NCBI GenBank assembly: GCA_900617975.1
Contig: UZAE01000406.1
Span: 1-24,254, forward strand
Length of the DNA stretch: 24,254 nucleotides
Reading direction: 5' to 3'
Source: Rodentolepis nana
Taxonomy: Eukaryota; Platyhelminthes; Cestoda; Cyclophyllidea; Hymenolepididae
Of the stretch, positions 12,301 through 22,523 are shown piece after piece. Each line of letters begins with the position of its first letter. Positions within the stretch are counted from its first letter, which is position 1. The translations under genes and the position numbers were made by a program. Below the pieces are notes generated by a model. That model was not told the origin of the DNA and ran no database searches. It saw only the letters and a program-made list of their open reading frames with translations.

Positions 12301-15192
12301 ATTGAGAGAACCAATGACAGGTATGTGAAGGGACGCATGCACTTAGATATCGATGCTACAAAAAATTCAAATCATGCTAATTTAGTGAATGACATTTGCT
12401 CGACCCACCCCATCTCCGTCTTAGATTTCCTTTAACAAGCTTCATTAGGCGATGTTAACACGTATTTGAACAGATTTAATGTCATTCTTAAGACACGAAG
12501 AGCTACTAGACCATAATTAAGCCTCGAATCAATTGATGTTTGTACAAAATGGAGGGAAGATGTGGATCTTTTAATGTTGCACTTATTCGATTGGAAGAGA
12601 GCAGAGAAAAATTGAAAATTTTCTGCGCTGAAAGGTATAGTTCTCAAGGACTTGATATTCGCATTCTATTTAAAAAGGGTGAACGTATACCAGGTCACAA
12701 GATCGATGCTCAGTGATGCCTATCAAGTAATGTTGACAGTACGACCGCATTGATTAATTTTGATCAACAATGCCTCCAAGAGATTAGCGCAGTGGGACAC
12801 CTTCTCAAACCAAAATTAGGAGCTGAAAAATTTTCTCAAGGGGCTTGAGGACTTTTATTGCGTGATAAATTTGCAATACTTAACCGGTAAATACTTGATC
12901 ACTACAGGAGACCGCGGGCCTCTAAAAGTAACGAAATTAAACTTATATAAAAAGCCCTATTACTGTGTGCTTAAAATTGACCAAAAGGCAAGAATGGTAA
13001 AGACATCTTCTAGCAATGACAATACTGAGAAGCACAAACGATCAGTTAATTTAAGAAAGCTGTAACGCACCCTTTCGACTAGCACATTCAATATCAAAAC
13101 TGAGGATTCTAATCGACGCGACTTTGCTCCATTCGCCTTCAGTGGAGTAGATTACGAGATCATTCCAGCCAATGTCCAACTCCAATTGGCAACGAGTCTG
13201 TCCGGTGGCTGACGAGAGGAATTGGTCAGGAATTTGAAAAAGGCGCGATTTCTTGGGAGAAGACTTCGACGGAGAAGCAAGTTGACTTCTCTGACGCATC
13301 AGATACTTCCCTGGAGGGAGTTCAATCCAACAACATCCTGTCATATTGACGTCCACCATAAATCGAGTCTCGAAATCGATATTTGCTTCGTAGGGTGCAT
13401 AACACTAAAAAACGGATAGAGTCCGTTAATAATGCAAAACATGATTGCCAAATTTAAGGAAACTTAAATAGGCTTCTACATGTATTATTACTCCCAGTGA
13501 TGGGAGAAAATAGATACACCCATGGCAAGTAAAATTAAAACATATGCTAGATCAAATAGGAAGAATAAGTAGAAATACGCTGGTGGTATTAGCCTCCTGA
13601 GTTCCCTCTTAGAGCGTAAATTTCGTTCACCTGCATCATTAGCTGAAGCCTAATTATTTCAAAGGGCAATGATGAAGTCCGAGAAAGGAAGAGTACTCTA
13701 GACCAGTATGCAAACGCCTATGTAGATAACATAAGGAAGAAATCTTGTCAGAGTTGAATTTTTGTCGATTATTTGCTAATAAGGTATTCGCTACAACATT
13801 GTGATCAGGAAGAAGATCGATTTGATTGGGTCATCATCATAGCCAAAACAGCCAAAAATGCCAATAAATGTCATCAAAGGTGGGAAGTAAAAAGATATGC
13901 ATACTGTGATAAATCAGAAACAAGATGCTAACAGGAACAAAATCTGGTAAAACTTAGATGTACAGTCAAACATAAGAAATGATAAATCATGTTAACAGCA
14001 TACTCACCTCCTCGATGATTATCTCTTAAGAGAAGTGATGGAAATGGCAAAAATAAAAATAATGCTTTAGACTGTTTGATAATGTAGGCCCGGGATTACT
14101 GAGACACAACACAGAGCTGCCTAACCACCGACAACTGAATATGTCAATTAAGAGCACACTACTAATAGAATACGTTATAGACTAAAGATTGCATATTTCA
14201 TCAATCCCCTAACCTCCATTTGATGAATCCAATATGTTCATGATTTTCAAAAAAAAAAAACAACGTAAAGCTCTTGAATTAACAAAGATGATAAAACGAA
14301 TGAATGCAATTAAACGGCCTTACCCAAGATGAAAAAGTACCGAACGAAAATCCGCTTGTAAGCACACGCTTGGCGGCTGCAATAAATCGAGGCAAAGCCA
14401 CAACTATCTGGATGAACATGGATTTTAAATTGCTGTGGAAACCGAAAATACCTATAAGAATACGTCGGAATGCCAAAATGTAAAAGAATTATAAAACTCG
14501 CAATGCACAAATAAGGCCACTAACTCTCTTTTTCAACCAAGTCCACTTTCAGAACCAGATCCTGGATGCCTTCTGCTTGGTTGCCTTTTAGTTCTTTGAG
14601 CAATACGAGATTTAACTGTTTTCTGAACTCAGCAAGATGGCTTTTTGAGAAACCTTGAGGAGCAGCCACATAGAAATACGGCATAAAACCGTGTACATGG
14701 GCAACAACACTGTTTCCGCTCTCTGTGACTCCGTAGACACGAATAATTGGAACAGGACTGTGGTTAGGTCCAGGCATTTTATCGAGTTTATCGCCCTTAT
14801 AGAAATCCACATCGATTTGTTGGAAGATAATTTTATCATTGGCAGGATCGACAGCTGGAACGGGAGGTCGGAGCCATGATTTTGGCAAAATCATTTTCGA
14901 CTCAGCCGTCACTATATCACTTTCGTCCACTAGAATGGATTCATCTAGTTCATCTGCCTCATCAAGCATCATAAGTTCCCTCTCAAATGACGAAGGACCC
15001 AAATCGTCTTCTGCATTATTTCTAGCTCCAAGAAAAAATAAAGAAATCGCATAGTGATATGGAAAAATAAACAGGGGAAAAACTCAACTTAATATATGAC
15101 ATAAAAATCGTATAAACCAATACTCACCTGCTGCGTTTCATGTTCGACGATTGACCATTTATTGGACGGAGAGGATTACGATAAGCGCACAT
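6363..15192 (-). CDS. POLD1: DNA polymerase delta catalytic subunit
   Basis: Family B replicative polymerase with 3'-5' proofreading, acting in the nucleus. Fourteen exons: 15192-15128, 15021-14525, 14451-14324, 13404-13071, 12177-12011, 11972-11727, 11257-10605, 9811-9568, 9511-9374, 9309-9137, 8572-8181, 6920-6801, 6723-6570, 6459-6363. Phases agree throughout; the product is 1135 aa (human is 1107). Exonuclease motifs are intact: FDIEC near 333, GYNMQNFD at 413-420, YCLKD at 529-533. So are polymerase motifs A (DFSSLYPS from 620), B (KVSANSVYG from 722) and C (YGDTDS at 781-786). C-terminal CysA (C1040, C1043, C1057, C1060) and CysB, the Fe-S site (C1089, C1092, C1102, C1107), are complete. 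Introns range from 38 to 1260 bp. A short non-coding first-exon start at 15209 is suggested by a TTTATAG acceptor. The gene is head-to-head with the Abraxas-like gene. Confidence 0.97.
7343..7362. repeat. (AT)10 microsatellite
   Basis: Ten AT dinucleotides in the large POLD1 intron between exons 11 and 12, directly followed by the hammerhead-like motif described in the findings. Confidence 0.9.
7559..7566. repeat. Target-site duplication, left
   Basis: ACTAGATG, repeated exactly at 7866-7873, brackets the repeat copy at 7567-7865. It marks that copy as an insertion into the POLD1 intron. Confidence 0.75.
7567..7865 (-). mobile_element. Interspersed repeat family (SINE-like), copy 4, with target-site duplication
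   Basis: The best-bounded copy of the family, inserted in the POLD1 intron 8180-6921 and in the same orientation as POLD1. Read on the minus strand it begins GGGGTGTGCGATAGACTTACC and ends CCATTTGAAATAAATGTAT, and it is flanked by exact 8 bp direct repeats. There are no terminal inverted repeats and no open reading frame. The 3' end carries AATAAA and an AT-rich tail instead of pure poly(A). This fits a short non-autonomous retroposon, although the origin of the 5' part is unclear: no convincing tRNA A/B boxes were found. It has an internal deletion relative to copy 3. On the plus strand it carries a GGGG|GTAAGT donor match. Confidence 0.8.
7866..7873. repeat. Target-site duplication, right
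   Basis: Second ACTAGATG, identical to 7559-7566. Confidence 0.75.
9051..9070. repeat. Poly(C) run, 20 bases
   Basis: Uninterrupted run of 20 C on the plus strand (G on the transcribed-RNA sense of POLD1), in the POLD1 intron 9136-8573. Confidence 0.9.
10179..10275. repeat. Diverged tandem duplication, unit about 46-48 bp
   Basis: Two adjacent blocks align: TTCGCAGTGACAGTTGAGGC... and TTCACAGTGATACTTGAAGC..., with about two thirds identity over the first 28 bases, and both end in ACC-ACCA-like sequence. The block lies in POLD1 intron 10604-9812. The first unit contains a 6 bp perfect hairpin (TTGAGG at 10194-10199 with CCTCAA at 10208-10213). Confidence 0.4.
10454..10477. repeat. CT-rich simple repeat
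   Basis: CTCTCTCTCT interrupted by CCCT in POLD1 intron 10604-9812. Confidence 0.85.
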
Positions 15193-15602
15193 TTAGACGG
15201 TCTCAAAGCCTATAAACGAAAATAGGTGCACAATTTTAAATATTGTGGATGTTTAAATTCCCCATCATATTGCATTGTTTAACTGTTAATTAAAAAAATA
15301 TATTCCAGATAAGTTATTTCATCATTTTTCTTTTATTTTGATCTATTAACTATTAAGCAATCCATTCAAATATGGCAAACTTAATCCACAATCTAACAAT
15401 TCGTTTTTAAATTAATTTGAAATTTATTTATTACAAGAAATTTACGTTTAAGTGTCGCAAATGTTATATTAGGAACAGGGCATTTCTCAAATGCTCGTTT
15501 CCCCGTTTGCCTGGTTGGTTGCCTTACATTTGCAAGTGTGCATAAATCTGCCACTAACCTCGCTTCGATTTTTTTATCTAGTTCATTCTATATATTATAA
15601 AC
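15193..15602. promoter_or_regulatory. Shared 5' region of POLD1 and the Abraxas-like gene
   Basis: About 410 bp separate the two divergent start codons. Both promoters, or one bidirectional promoter, should lie here. The sequence is AT-rich with no clear TATA or Inr that stands out. On the minus strand TTTATAG at 15216-15210 is an acceptor-like site 17 bases before the POLD1 ATG. On the plus strand TTTTTTTATCTAG ends at 15581, 21 bases before the other ATG. Confidence 0.45.
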
Positions 15603-18076
15603 ATGAGCCCTTTGGTGAAAATTTCTCCTGCTGCTTTCCAATCGATATCATTTCACTATAGTATCGACATAACAAAAGAAATTAGAGGAATTTTACTCGG
15701 ATCAGTTATACAAATATTTATAAATTAATTTTCTGTTAGATTATTAATGAGGACGTTTTTATTATTTCCGTTATTCCACTATCCTCGAGTGCAAATTTCT
15801 CCATTGCAGAAATTCAAACGAAATCTGAGGTATTTGCTTAGTTCTTTGTTACAATGTCAGGATCTTGGCCGTATCATTAAATCTCCACTTCAAATTGTTG
15901 GCTGGTATCACTCCCACAATGAACTTGGACTAACGTTAACGGAAGAAGATGTAGAATTTCATTTAGCATTTCAAGCTAGATTCCCTAATTCTATCGCATT
16001 TTTGACTCTCTTTGGAAAAACCTCAACTGACCCCAAGGTATAGTATTCTTGTATAAATTGACTTAGTATAGGTAATGACAACTTCATTTGGAGCTTTCCG
16101 TTGTGGATTAAATGATCAGCCCGTTCAACTTCAATGTGCTGTCAGACCACTTAAACATAATGCTTCATCAGATAAATTCTACACCGCTTCGTGTATAGCA
16201 TTTGATGACATTTTCGAAATCGTTCGAGAAAAGCTGGCTTCTCTTGATATGAGTAAGTTAAATAAGTTGTTGTTACGTATGATAAGTACTTTTATTCATA
16301 CTATTTGATCAGCTGTACTGCGTTCTTTTTACTTTTAATAAGCGCCATTTCCGTTTTTAGTCGATTTTTTTCATCGCTTTCAATTTATTAATTACTGCCA
16401 TTCTATAAGACATTAGTATTTTTAGAGTAATTACTGTTTACTAAAGAATACTATAACTATTTACCCATTCATCTTGCTACATGTGTAGATTTTTCGGTTA
16501 AAATATGGCGTAACATGGTTTTTTGCACTTTTTTCTTGTCAACGAGTCTCTATGTTGTTTAGTATGGATCAGGAAATTGACTCACTTATCCTGAAATTTG
16601 GAGATAATTTATTTAATGCAAGAGGCTAATGTAGCAAGGTTTCCGTTCTCGGGGTGCGCATACCTCGGCTGTTATTTCACTGAATAGCTGGAGAAATTTA
16701 ACATTGATACCTAATTACTAGCTGTCAACATCAGGGCTGGTCTCCATTAGGTTTATTTGCACTTGCACATTGGTTCTAGATTAGGTTCAAGACTAGTTCG
16801 TCTAACAATACTAGCGCATAGAAGAGTTTTACTATGCACTGAACAGTGAAAAAGTATCCTTTTTGAAACCAACTTATCTTCAAGTGTTGGAGAAGTTAGG
16901 TCATTGCGAGAAAAATGTGCCAAATTTGCATTTTCATGAAGTATCGTTAGCAATGGTTTATGCTTTCGAATCTTAAGTGTCGTGATTCATTACCGATGAA
17001 TTTTAAATGGAAAGGAGGTTTTCATCTGAAATTGCACAAGTTGTGGAAAAAGATTACGATATCCAAGATGAATTTTGTTGAAATGTCCATTGCCAATCAC
17101 AATGCGGAAAGTTCACTTTCATGCTTGCAAAATTACTTCAAAATTAACCTTTTTTAAACTAAGACTTTTGTTGCGCTGATAATTCATATTTCTGCCTTTC
17201 TAAATATTGCACGGCTGCCGTTGTCGTCTCGGCATTCAAGAAATTAAGCCGAATTCACTGATACCAAAAGCTCGCTTTACTTACGTAAATGAAAGGGCAG
17301 AAATCGCCTTCATGCACTTAATGCCTGGGAGACAAACTAAGCAGGGAATCCTTCAGGGTGGGGGGGGGGGGGGGGGGGGGGGTAATATATATCCGCGTAT
17401 TGATTAATGACGCGTGTTAATGGATGTGTTATAATAATGGGCAATGAAGAGCTAACAAGGATAAACAAAGCTTGCTTCTCCTATTTTACTTTTCAGAATT
17501 TTAGACTTGAGCTCAACTATATTTGGGCTTGTTGGTTGATTTGTTAACTATTACGCTTGCTATTGCCATCTCTCTATATTACAATCAATTAATTAAGAGT
17601 AAGGAGAACAACAAAACACAGCTCAAGGCTTCAGTACCTCGGGAAAGTTATTTCCCACAGTTTTTTCTAAGTCACACGAGGACACAAATCCTGGCGACCT
17701 GACAGTTATCTACATGACGGTGTGTTCACTTCATCTCTCAAACGGCGTACCAATTTGTTTCTTGTCATTACGAGGTCATTCCATCCCCACAAAACCACTT
17801 CCGTTTACTGGCGCCTCTCCCATCTGGTCATTCGACGATTAATAATTTGTTGCCTGTGTCATTGGCTATTGGTCACTTATTTCCGGCTTTTGGATTAGCT
17901 GTTTTGTCACTCGCTTTGGGCTTTTATTTACCTAAAGGCTTGTTGCGTAAAAAAAGTTATCTTAATTTCGACTTTTTTTTCCAGCTGAAGTTAATGAATT
18001 AGACTTTGGACTCCTTCAGCCCTACTTGAATTCAATTGAGTTGATGATCACATCCGCAGAATATCTTTGCTTGTAA
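15603..18076 (+). CDS. Abraxas-like MPN-domain protein
   Basis: Exons 15603-15704, 15740-15829, 15861-16037, 16072-16252 and 17985-18076 give 213 aa with consistent phases. The MPN core is clear: KISPAAFQ near the N-terminus, EIRGILLGS, then VGWYHSH. The stretch after it resembles Abraxas1/ABRO1 (FPNSIAFLTLF, a threonine-led beta region, then a segment ending YTAS). Abraxas proteins scaffold BRCC36 in BRISC and BRCA1-A. Unlike human Abraxas, which lacks the metal ligands, this protein keeps E26, H81, H83 and D94 at JAMM spacing, with T91 replacing the serine. It stops soon after the MPN fold, lacking the usual coiled coil and phospho-SPxF tail, unless more exons exist. Introns 1-3 are 31-35 bp; intron 4 is 1732 bp. 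It could instead be a diverged BRCC36 duplicate. Confidence 0.68.
16253..17984 (+). other. Large intron of the Abraxas-like gene
   Basis: This 1.73 kb intron runs from an A|GTAAGT donor to a TTTTTTTTCCAG acceptor. It holds a 23-base poly(G) run at 17360-17382 and no recognisable gene. Short open frames near 16753-17157 have no family resemblance and are treated as chance. Confidence 0.65.
17360..17382. repeat. Poly(G) run, 23 bases
   Basis: Uninterrupted run of 23 G on the plus strand, inside the large intron of the Abraxas-like gene. It could form a G-quadruplex in DNA or in the pre-mRNA. Confidence 0.9.
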
Positions 18077-18152
18077 TGTAATTTTCTATTATTTTCTACT
18101 AATATAAACTTTTCTTACAAATATTTGCTATATCTGGCAATTCGATTGATTA

Positions 18153-18158
18153 AATAAA
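18153..18158 (+). promoter_or_regulatory. Polyadenylation signal of the Abraxas-like gene
   Basis: AATAAA lies 77 bases after the stop codon, which supports 18076 as the end of the reading frame. Confidence 0.55.
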
Positions 18159-18241
18159 TAATACCTCTGTTCACTTCTTTTAAACTTTAGAGAAAATATC
18201 ACTCCACTTTAACTTAAAATATTGTGCCAAATTTATAGGTG

Positions 18242-18284
18242 ACTGCCGATGCATATATTGCTAGAGGATGTGCGTATCGGCAGT
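18242..18284 (+). other. Strong hairpin
   Basis: ACTGCCGAT at 18242-18250 pairs perfectly with ATCGGCAGT at 18276-18284. After a 2-base bulge, GCATAT pairs with ATGTGC (one G-U), leaving an 11-base loop. It lies 166 bases after the Abraxas-like stop and 84 bases after its polyadenylation signal. The function is unknown, and it is short for a pre-miRNA. Confidence 0.55.
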
Positions 18285-18545
18285 TTCTAAAAATCAAAAT
18301 AATGTTGTAGTTAACATCAAGACTTAAACGAATTGCGCATGGTAAAGAGTTTATGCTTATTGATCTCTGACTAAGAAATTTTATTTCTTATCTTTTGGCT
18401 TATTGGTGTTTGCAAAGAACCGGATGGGACACTATGTAGGTTAAATAGTGTTGATCTAAATGGTCAGAATATGTATAAAAAAATTAAAGAGTAGAATAAT
18501 TAAAAGAATTCACCGCATAAAAGACTAGACGCTGAGAGTCATAGC

Positions 18546-18589
18546 GTACACACCGCTATCATGGCTGAACAAAGAAATTTCATGTGCAC
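18546..18589 (+). repeat. 44 bp repeat, copy A
   Basis: Matches 20712-20755 at 38 of 44 positions by eye and shares the exact core CGCTATCATGGCTGAA. The flanks do not align well. Confidence 0.75.
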
Positions 18590-20711
18590 CTTGACAGACT
18601 AGAGAATGTGTCCGTGCTACTTTTGTGAATTGCCTATCTGTTAGTGTTAGACCAAGAAAGAGAGAAGGTGTGGTCTATCATAGACATTTTATCAATCATT
18701 CGAAGACTATTTGTTTGATAAAAGTCAATCCAGGTTTAAATCCACGAAAGTTTTGTCGTACTATCTGTCAAGATGTCAGGGGTATTGTGCGCCAGTTAAT
18801 TGAAAAGGCGGAGAGACCACAACGAAACTCTTGGAGAGGAGTAAGTTGCTCATTCTCAAACAAGGCGTAGTTAATGAGTATACAGAAAGTCACTGAATTG
18901 TTTCACTTTGGTACGTCTTTAAATGCGAGTTGGCCAACGGGAATATCGGGCAAGTCAGTGGTCATGTGATCGTCGACTTCGTCGGTGCACTTTCAGTGTT
19001 GGAAATAACCATCCGAACTGAATTAGACTGGTTACATAGGCTGTGACTCATAATCCGAAATCTTGCTCTCATACTTGCTTCAGAGACCTTTAACTAACTA
19101 ATTGGTTTAAGTCTAAAAGCGTCAAACTACTGCTGGAAATTTGAAATAACAATCGTATTTTGCGAAACAACTAATCAATCTCGTGTTAAATCGAATAAAT
19201 GCTTGTATTTGAGTGTTGCGAACTGACAGCATTTTGACTTCCAATTTTGAAATCTTGCATGTGGATAAATTGAAATATAAATAAACGCCAATCCAATCAA
19301 TTCGCTCTTATGGGGGAGCATGGAATATACAGAATTTGCTTGCCTCATTGGAGATACGATTTATTAGTGATCTGGCAAGTGCGATGTGCATACGGAACCC
19401 ACCTACTTTCGGAAAGCCGAAAAAGGGCGAAATTCGAGATTCGCTACCTACCGACGCATACGCCGTCAATGAAACTAATTAAGTGCGGTGACAAAATTTG
19501 ACTTTCTCATTCTGATTGGTCCATGGCGCCACCTCTCCACTCAAGGTGAGTGATTGACATTGCCCTAGAATATAACGAGCTACCAAATCGATATAATTGA
19601 AGGTTGTTTACTCTCATTCCAATTCGCTGTGTCTGAAGCAAATGAATGATTGACAGTAGCCTAAAAATCCAAATTTCGAATTCGATAAATAGCATTCCAC
19701 CTTTTAGAGAATCACATGAGCATATGCAGGGGGCCACCCATTTACTCTTTCAGTGCAAGTTTGCGTAGAAATGAAGTTTCCTATCTCGGTCCCATCTTGA
19801 GCACATTTAGATCAAGTAAAAATATCGAAAATGTTAAGGATATGACAAGATAGAATGAAAGTCATTATGATCAATTTGAGTAAAAAGGAGTGTTCCGGGG
19901 GTGATAGTAAGGTACTGTCATGCCACATGCACCACTACCCTCTCTTACCGGTCTCCTTTCTGGTGGGCTCTCGTACTGGACCATAAAGCTTACTATCTCA
20001 GCCTACTCAATATTCTTCTTTAAAATCATTTTTGTGCAACTCGGCATAGTCCGTACTTCCAGTAAATCTTAAATGTGAATTTCTTAATAGTTGTTATAGT
20101 AATATAATTGACAGTCTGAGGAATTTAGAATGTCATTCAATCTGAAGTGCCACTCATTGCATTTTGCGGTGGTCTCTCAAACGGTTAAAAGAAGGTACAA
20201 GGTACCTCGAAAACTCATTTCTTTATTGAGTCATCGGTTAAAACTCTATGAGACTGACTCAATCGGATCAATTGCTATTAGTACTCAACTTGAATAGACA
20301 TAAGTGCCGGAGACAATGGGACTGTCAATTCGGCTTTACTGGGGTGTTTAATCGATAATATTTTTTTAAAAATAGATTTTCGTTTCCCATTGTACCATAT
20401 TTCGAAAAAGCAGTCCCTATTCCACGAGTTGTCATGGCAAAATAAGTCTTATTAGAATACGACTTCAAAATCCGGCGTTTGGTTAATCTGATAAATGAAC
20501 TTCGATGCCAGTTCAAATGGCAAATGCCTAATACAAGTCTGATCTCCTGCACTGTGGGCCGATGGTATCAACGTTGACATTATGATGTATTGAAACGTGT
20601 CTTACTAGTTACAGTTCCACTTCAATTAGATTTCGTGAGGTTGCTATGAAATTACTAAAGGTTTATGTAAACACATAAACATTCTTAATGTAGTCAGATC
20701 GAGATCGTGAA

Positions 20712-20755
20712 GTGCACAACGCTATCATGGCTGAATAAAGAAATCTTATCTGCAC
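20712..20755 (+). repeat. 44 bp repeat, copy B
   Basis: Direct-orientation partner of 18546-18589. This copy has short inverted ends, AGTGCA and TGCACT (20711-20716 and 20751-20756). Confidence 0.75.
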
Positions 20756-20955
20756 TCAGGCATATTCGAAGATACAGGGCGCAACTTGTCATGTGGGGAG
20801 CTAGCCTCTCAACTAGCCGCAAATTATCAGTCCCGCCACTTTTTAATCAATCTTTCCAAGTATTTTAATGGATAATCTCCGTAGCTGACAAATTATCCCT
20901 AATAAAGGTGTTCCACACAGTACGTCTATTCCTTCTACTTTGTAGAATGTGGGGA

Positions 20956-20967
20956 GGGGGGGGGGGG
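20956..20967. repeat. Poly(G) run, 12 bases
   Basis: Twelve consecutive G, preceded by GGGGA. Confidence 0.85.
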
Positions 20968-21880
20968 ATTTTGCCAAGAAGATAACTGAGGATAAGTCAA
21001 GGCTTGTTCGTGTGGCGATGCATTGCCTCCACGACAATATGTTTTGATCCGTTATTTTACCTACAACATTGTCGTGTGCCATCTTAATTTCGATTGTCGA
21101 TATTTTTTGTATGAACAGCAAGTATTTCCTCTAAAATTTCTTATCCCAATTTACATCTCAAATAATCTGCTAGATAAAACATGGGAAGTAATGGCAAAAG
21201 TTTTATATTATGTACGGGAGTTAGGAAAGATTAAACATGAGTCTAATCAATAGTCACACGAAAATGGCTTATTCAGTAGCCATATGCGGAAGTATAAAGT
21301 ATAGACAAGTAGATGATTAGGAACTTAGTTATCTGGCGTGATTCCCAGATGTATGAAGTCACAATGTATAGGAGGCGACGTAGAGATATTTTAAAGGCGT
21401 GTCACATCAGTTGAAATGCTTTAGAATACAGTCAAAAAGTATGAAAAGGGGTATTTTTTGCATTATTCACAAAATACATCAGGGGTCAACTTTTATTCAA
21501 CTGAGATTCAACTGTACTGATTTGAATTCAATTTTAATTTAATATCACTCTATTGACGCTCTATTTTCTTCCACTTTTTCATCATTTCACTTTAATTCCT
21601 TTGATTAACCGTTTTCACGTACGAGGAGTTGTAAGTACGTATTATGGAAGTCCAAAAAAGTGTGTGCTGACGAAAATTTCACAGCACAATTTAAAAATAC
21701 TTAAAGTTAGTCAAAATATATGCTTTGGGAGAACTTCTTTCAGAAGTTTTAAAGCAAAATAGAACTAATTGATGTTAGAATTATCCTATCAAGATAATCT
21801 ATACTTGAAAACCAAACAATAATTTATAAAAATCTTTAGAAACATCTGATATTCTTAAATATATTGCCATCAACTTTGAA

Positions 21881-21888
21881 TTTTTTAG
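21881..21888 (+). promoter_or_regulatory. Putative trans-splice acceptor of NDUFA12
   Basis: TTTTTTAG ends 48 bases before the chosen ATG. No splicing partner is visible upstream, so a spliced leader or a distant 5' UTR exon would be needed. Inference only. Confidence 0.35.
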
Positions 21889-21936
21889 TGTTTCGATTGG
21901 CAGATGAGGTAGAGGTCATTTCGACTTCTGCTGGGG

Positions 21937-22443
21937 ATGTCTGGGCTTCCTTCAAAGGTTTCGAGGTTGCGTTCAATTATCCGCCAAAATGGAGGCATAT
22001 TTGGTTCTCTGAGAACGTTGTTTCGGTAAGATGAATTTAAGCATTTATTTTTAGAACTGATGAATTAAAGGATGGAACATTGGTCGGAGAAGATTATCTT
22101 GGGAATAAGTATTATGAAAATAATCGTTATTTCATTGGTAATCTGTATATTATTCTTGTTAACAAGCTTAGGTCGAAATCGTTGGGTAATATATGGTAAC
22201 CGTTTTGGCTGGGATTATGAGGCATCACAGGTACCTCCAGAATGGTAAATTTTGCTCATATTTTATTTACCGTATAGGCATCGTTGGCTTCATAATATGA
22301 CTGATGAGACTCCGATCACCAATCCACCAGAACGTAAACCCTGGATGCTTGATCATCAAGAAAATCTCACTCTCGAGGAGCCCAACAAATATGTTCCTTA
22401 CTCCACAACTAAACCTAAGATTGAGGCATGGAAACCAAAATAG
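21937..22443 (+). CDS. NDUFA12: NADH:ubiquinone oxidoreductase subunit A12 (B17.2)
   Basis: Accessory subunit of mitochondrial complex I, on the matrix side near the N module. Four exons (21937-22025, 22055-22137, 22172-22244, 22278-22443) give 136 aa; the human protein is 145. Diagnostic family sequence runs through the protein: GGIFGSLRTLFRT at the exon 1-2 join, GTLVGED at 37-43, NKYYE at 47-51, VPPEWHRWLH at 78-87 and YVPYSTT at 120-126. The start was chosen because this ATG opens the frame that flows into the conserved RTLFR segment and gives the expected N-terminal length. Introns are 29, 34 and 33 bp. No AATAAA follows the stop, and BRCC36 begins 142 bp downstream on the same strand, which suggests joint transcription. 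Confidence 0.96.
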
Positions 22444-22523
22444 CATAGCACACTACAAAGGTAGTGTAAATATTTGTTAGTAATACTTTGGAATATAACA
22501 TATTTTCCAAGTCACCTTTCTCC

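Larger units (their letters stand above)
18077..21880. other. Gene-free stretch between the Abraxas-like gene and NDUFA12
   Basis: About 3.8 kb without a recognised gene. It contains a polyadenylation signal at 18153, a strong hairpin at 18242-18284, a 44 bp repeat pair (18546 and 20712), an 81-codon open stretch bounded by splice-like signals (18598-18840) and a 12-base G run at 20956-20967. Confidence 0.55.

Noticed and set aside
15747..15860. Continuous open frame that would extend the VGWYHSH exon upstream without introns
   Set aside because: That frame gives sequence unlike any MPN domain. Splicing out 15705-15739 and 15830-15860 restores a typical MPN segment (IINEDVFIISVIPLSS) in agreeing phase.
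16960..17157. 65-codon open frame in the large intron of the Abraxas-like gene, and a 22-codon ATG frame overlapping it
   Set aside because: No homology, no splice borders that fit the host gene, and AT-driven composition.
19310..19737. Overlapping 63- and 76-codon open frames on opposite strands
   Set aside because: No homology or splice context; consistent with chance or old repeat debris.
22301..22330. CTGATGAGACTCCG resembling the start of a hammerhead ribozyme
   Set aside because: It lies in NDUFA12 exon 4 and codes for conserved protein; there is no GAAAC box at the right spacing.
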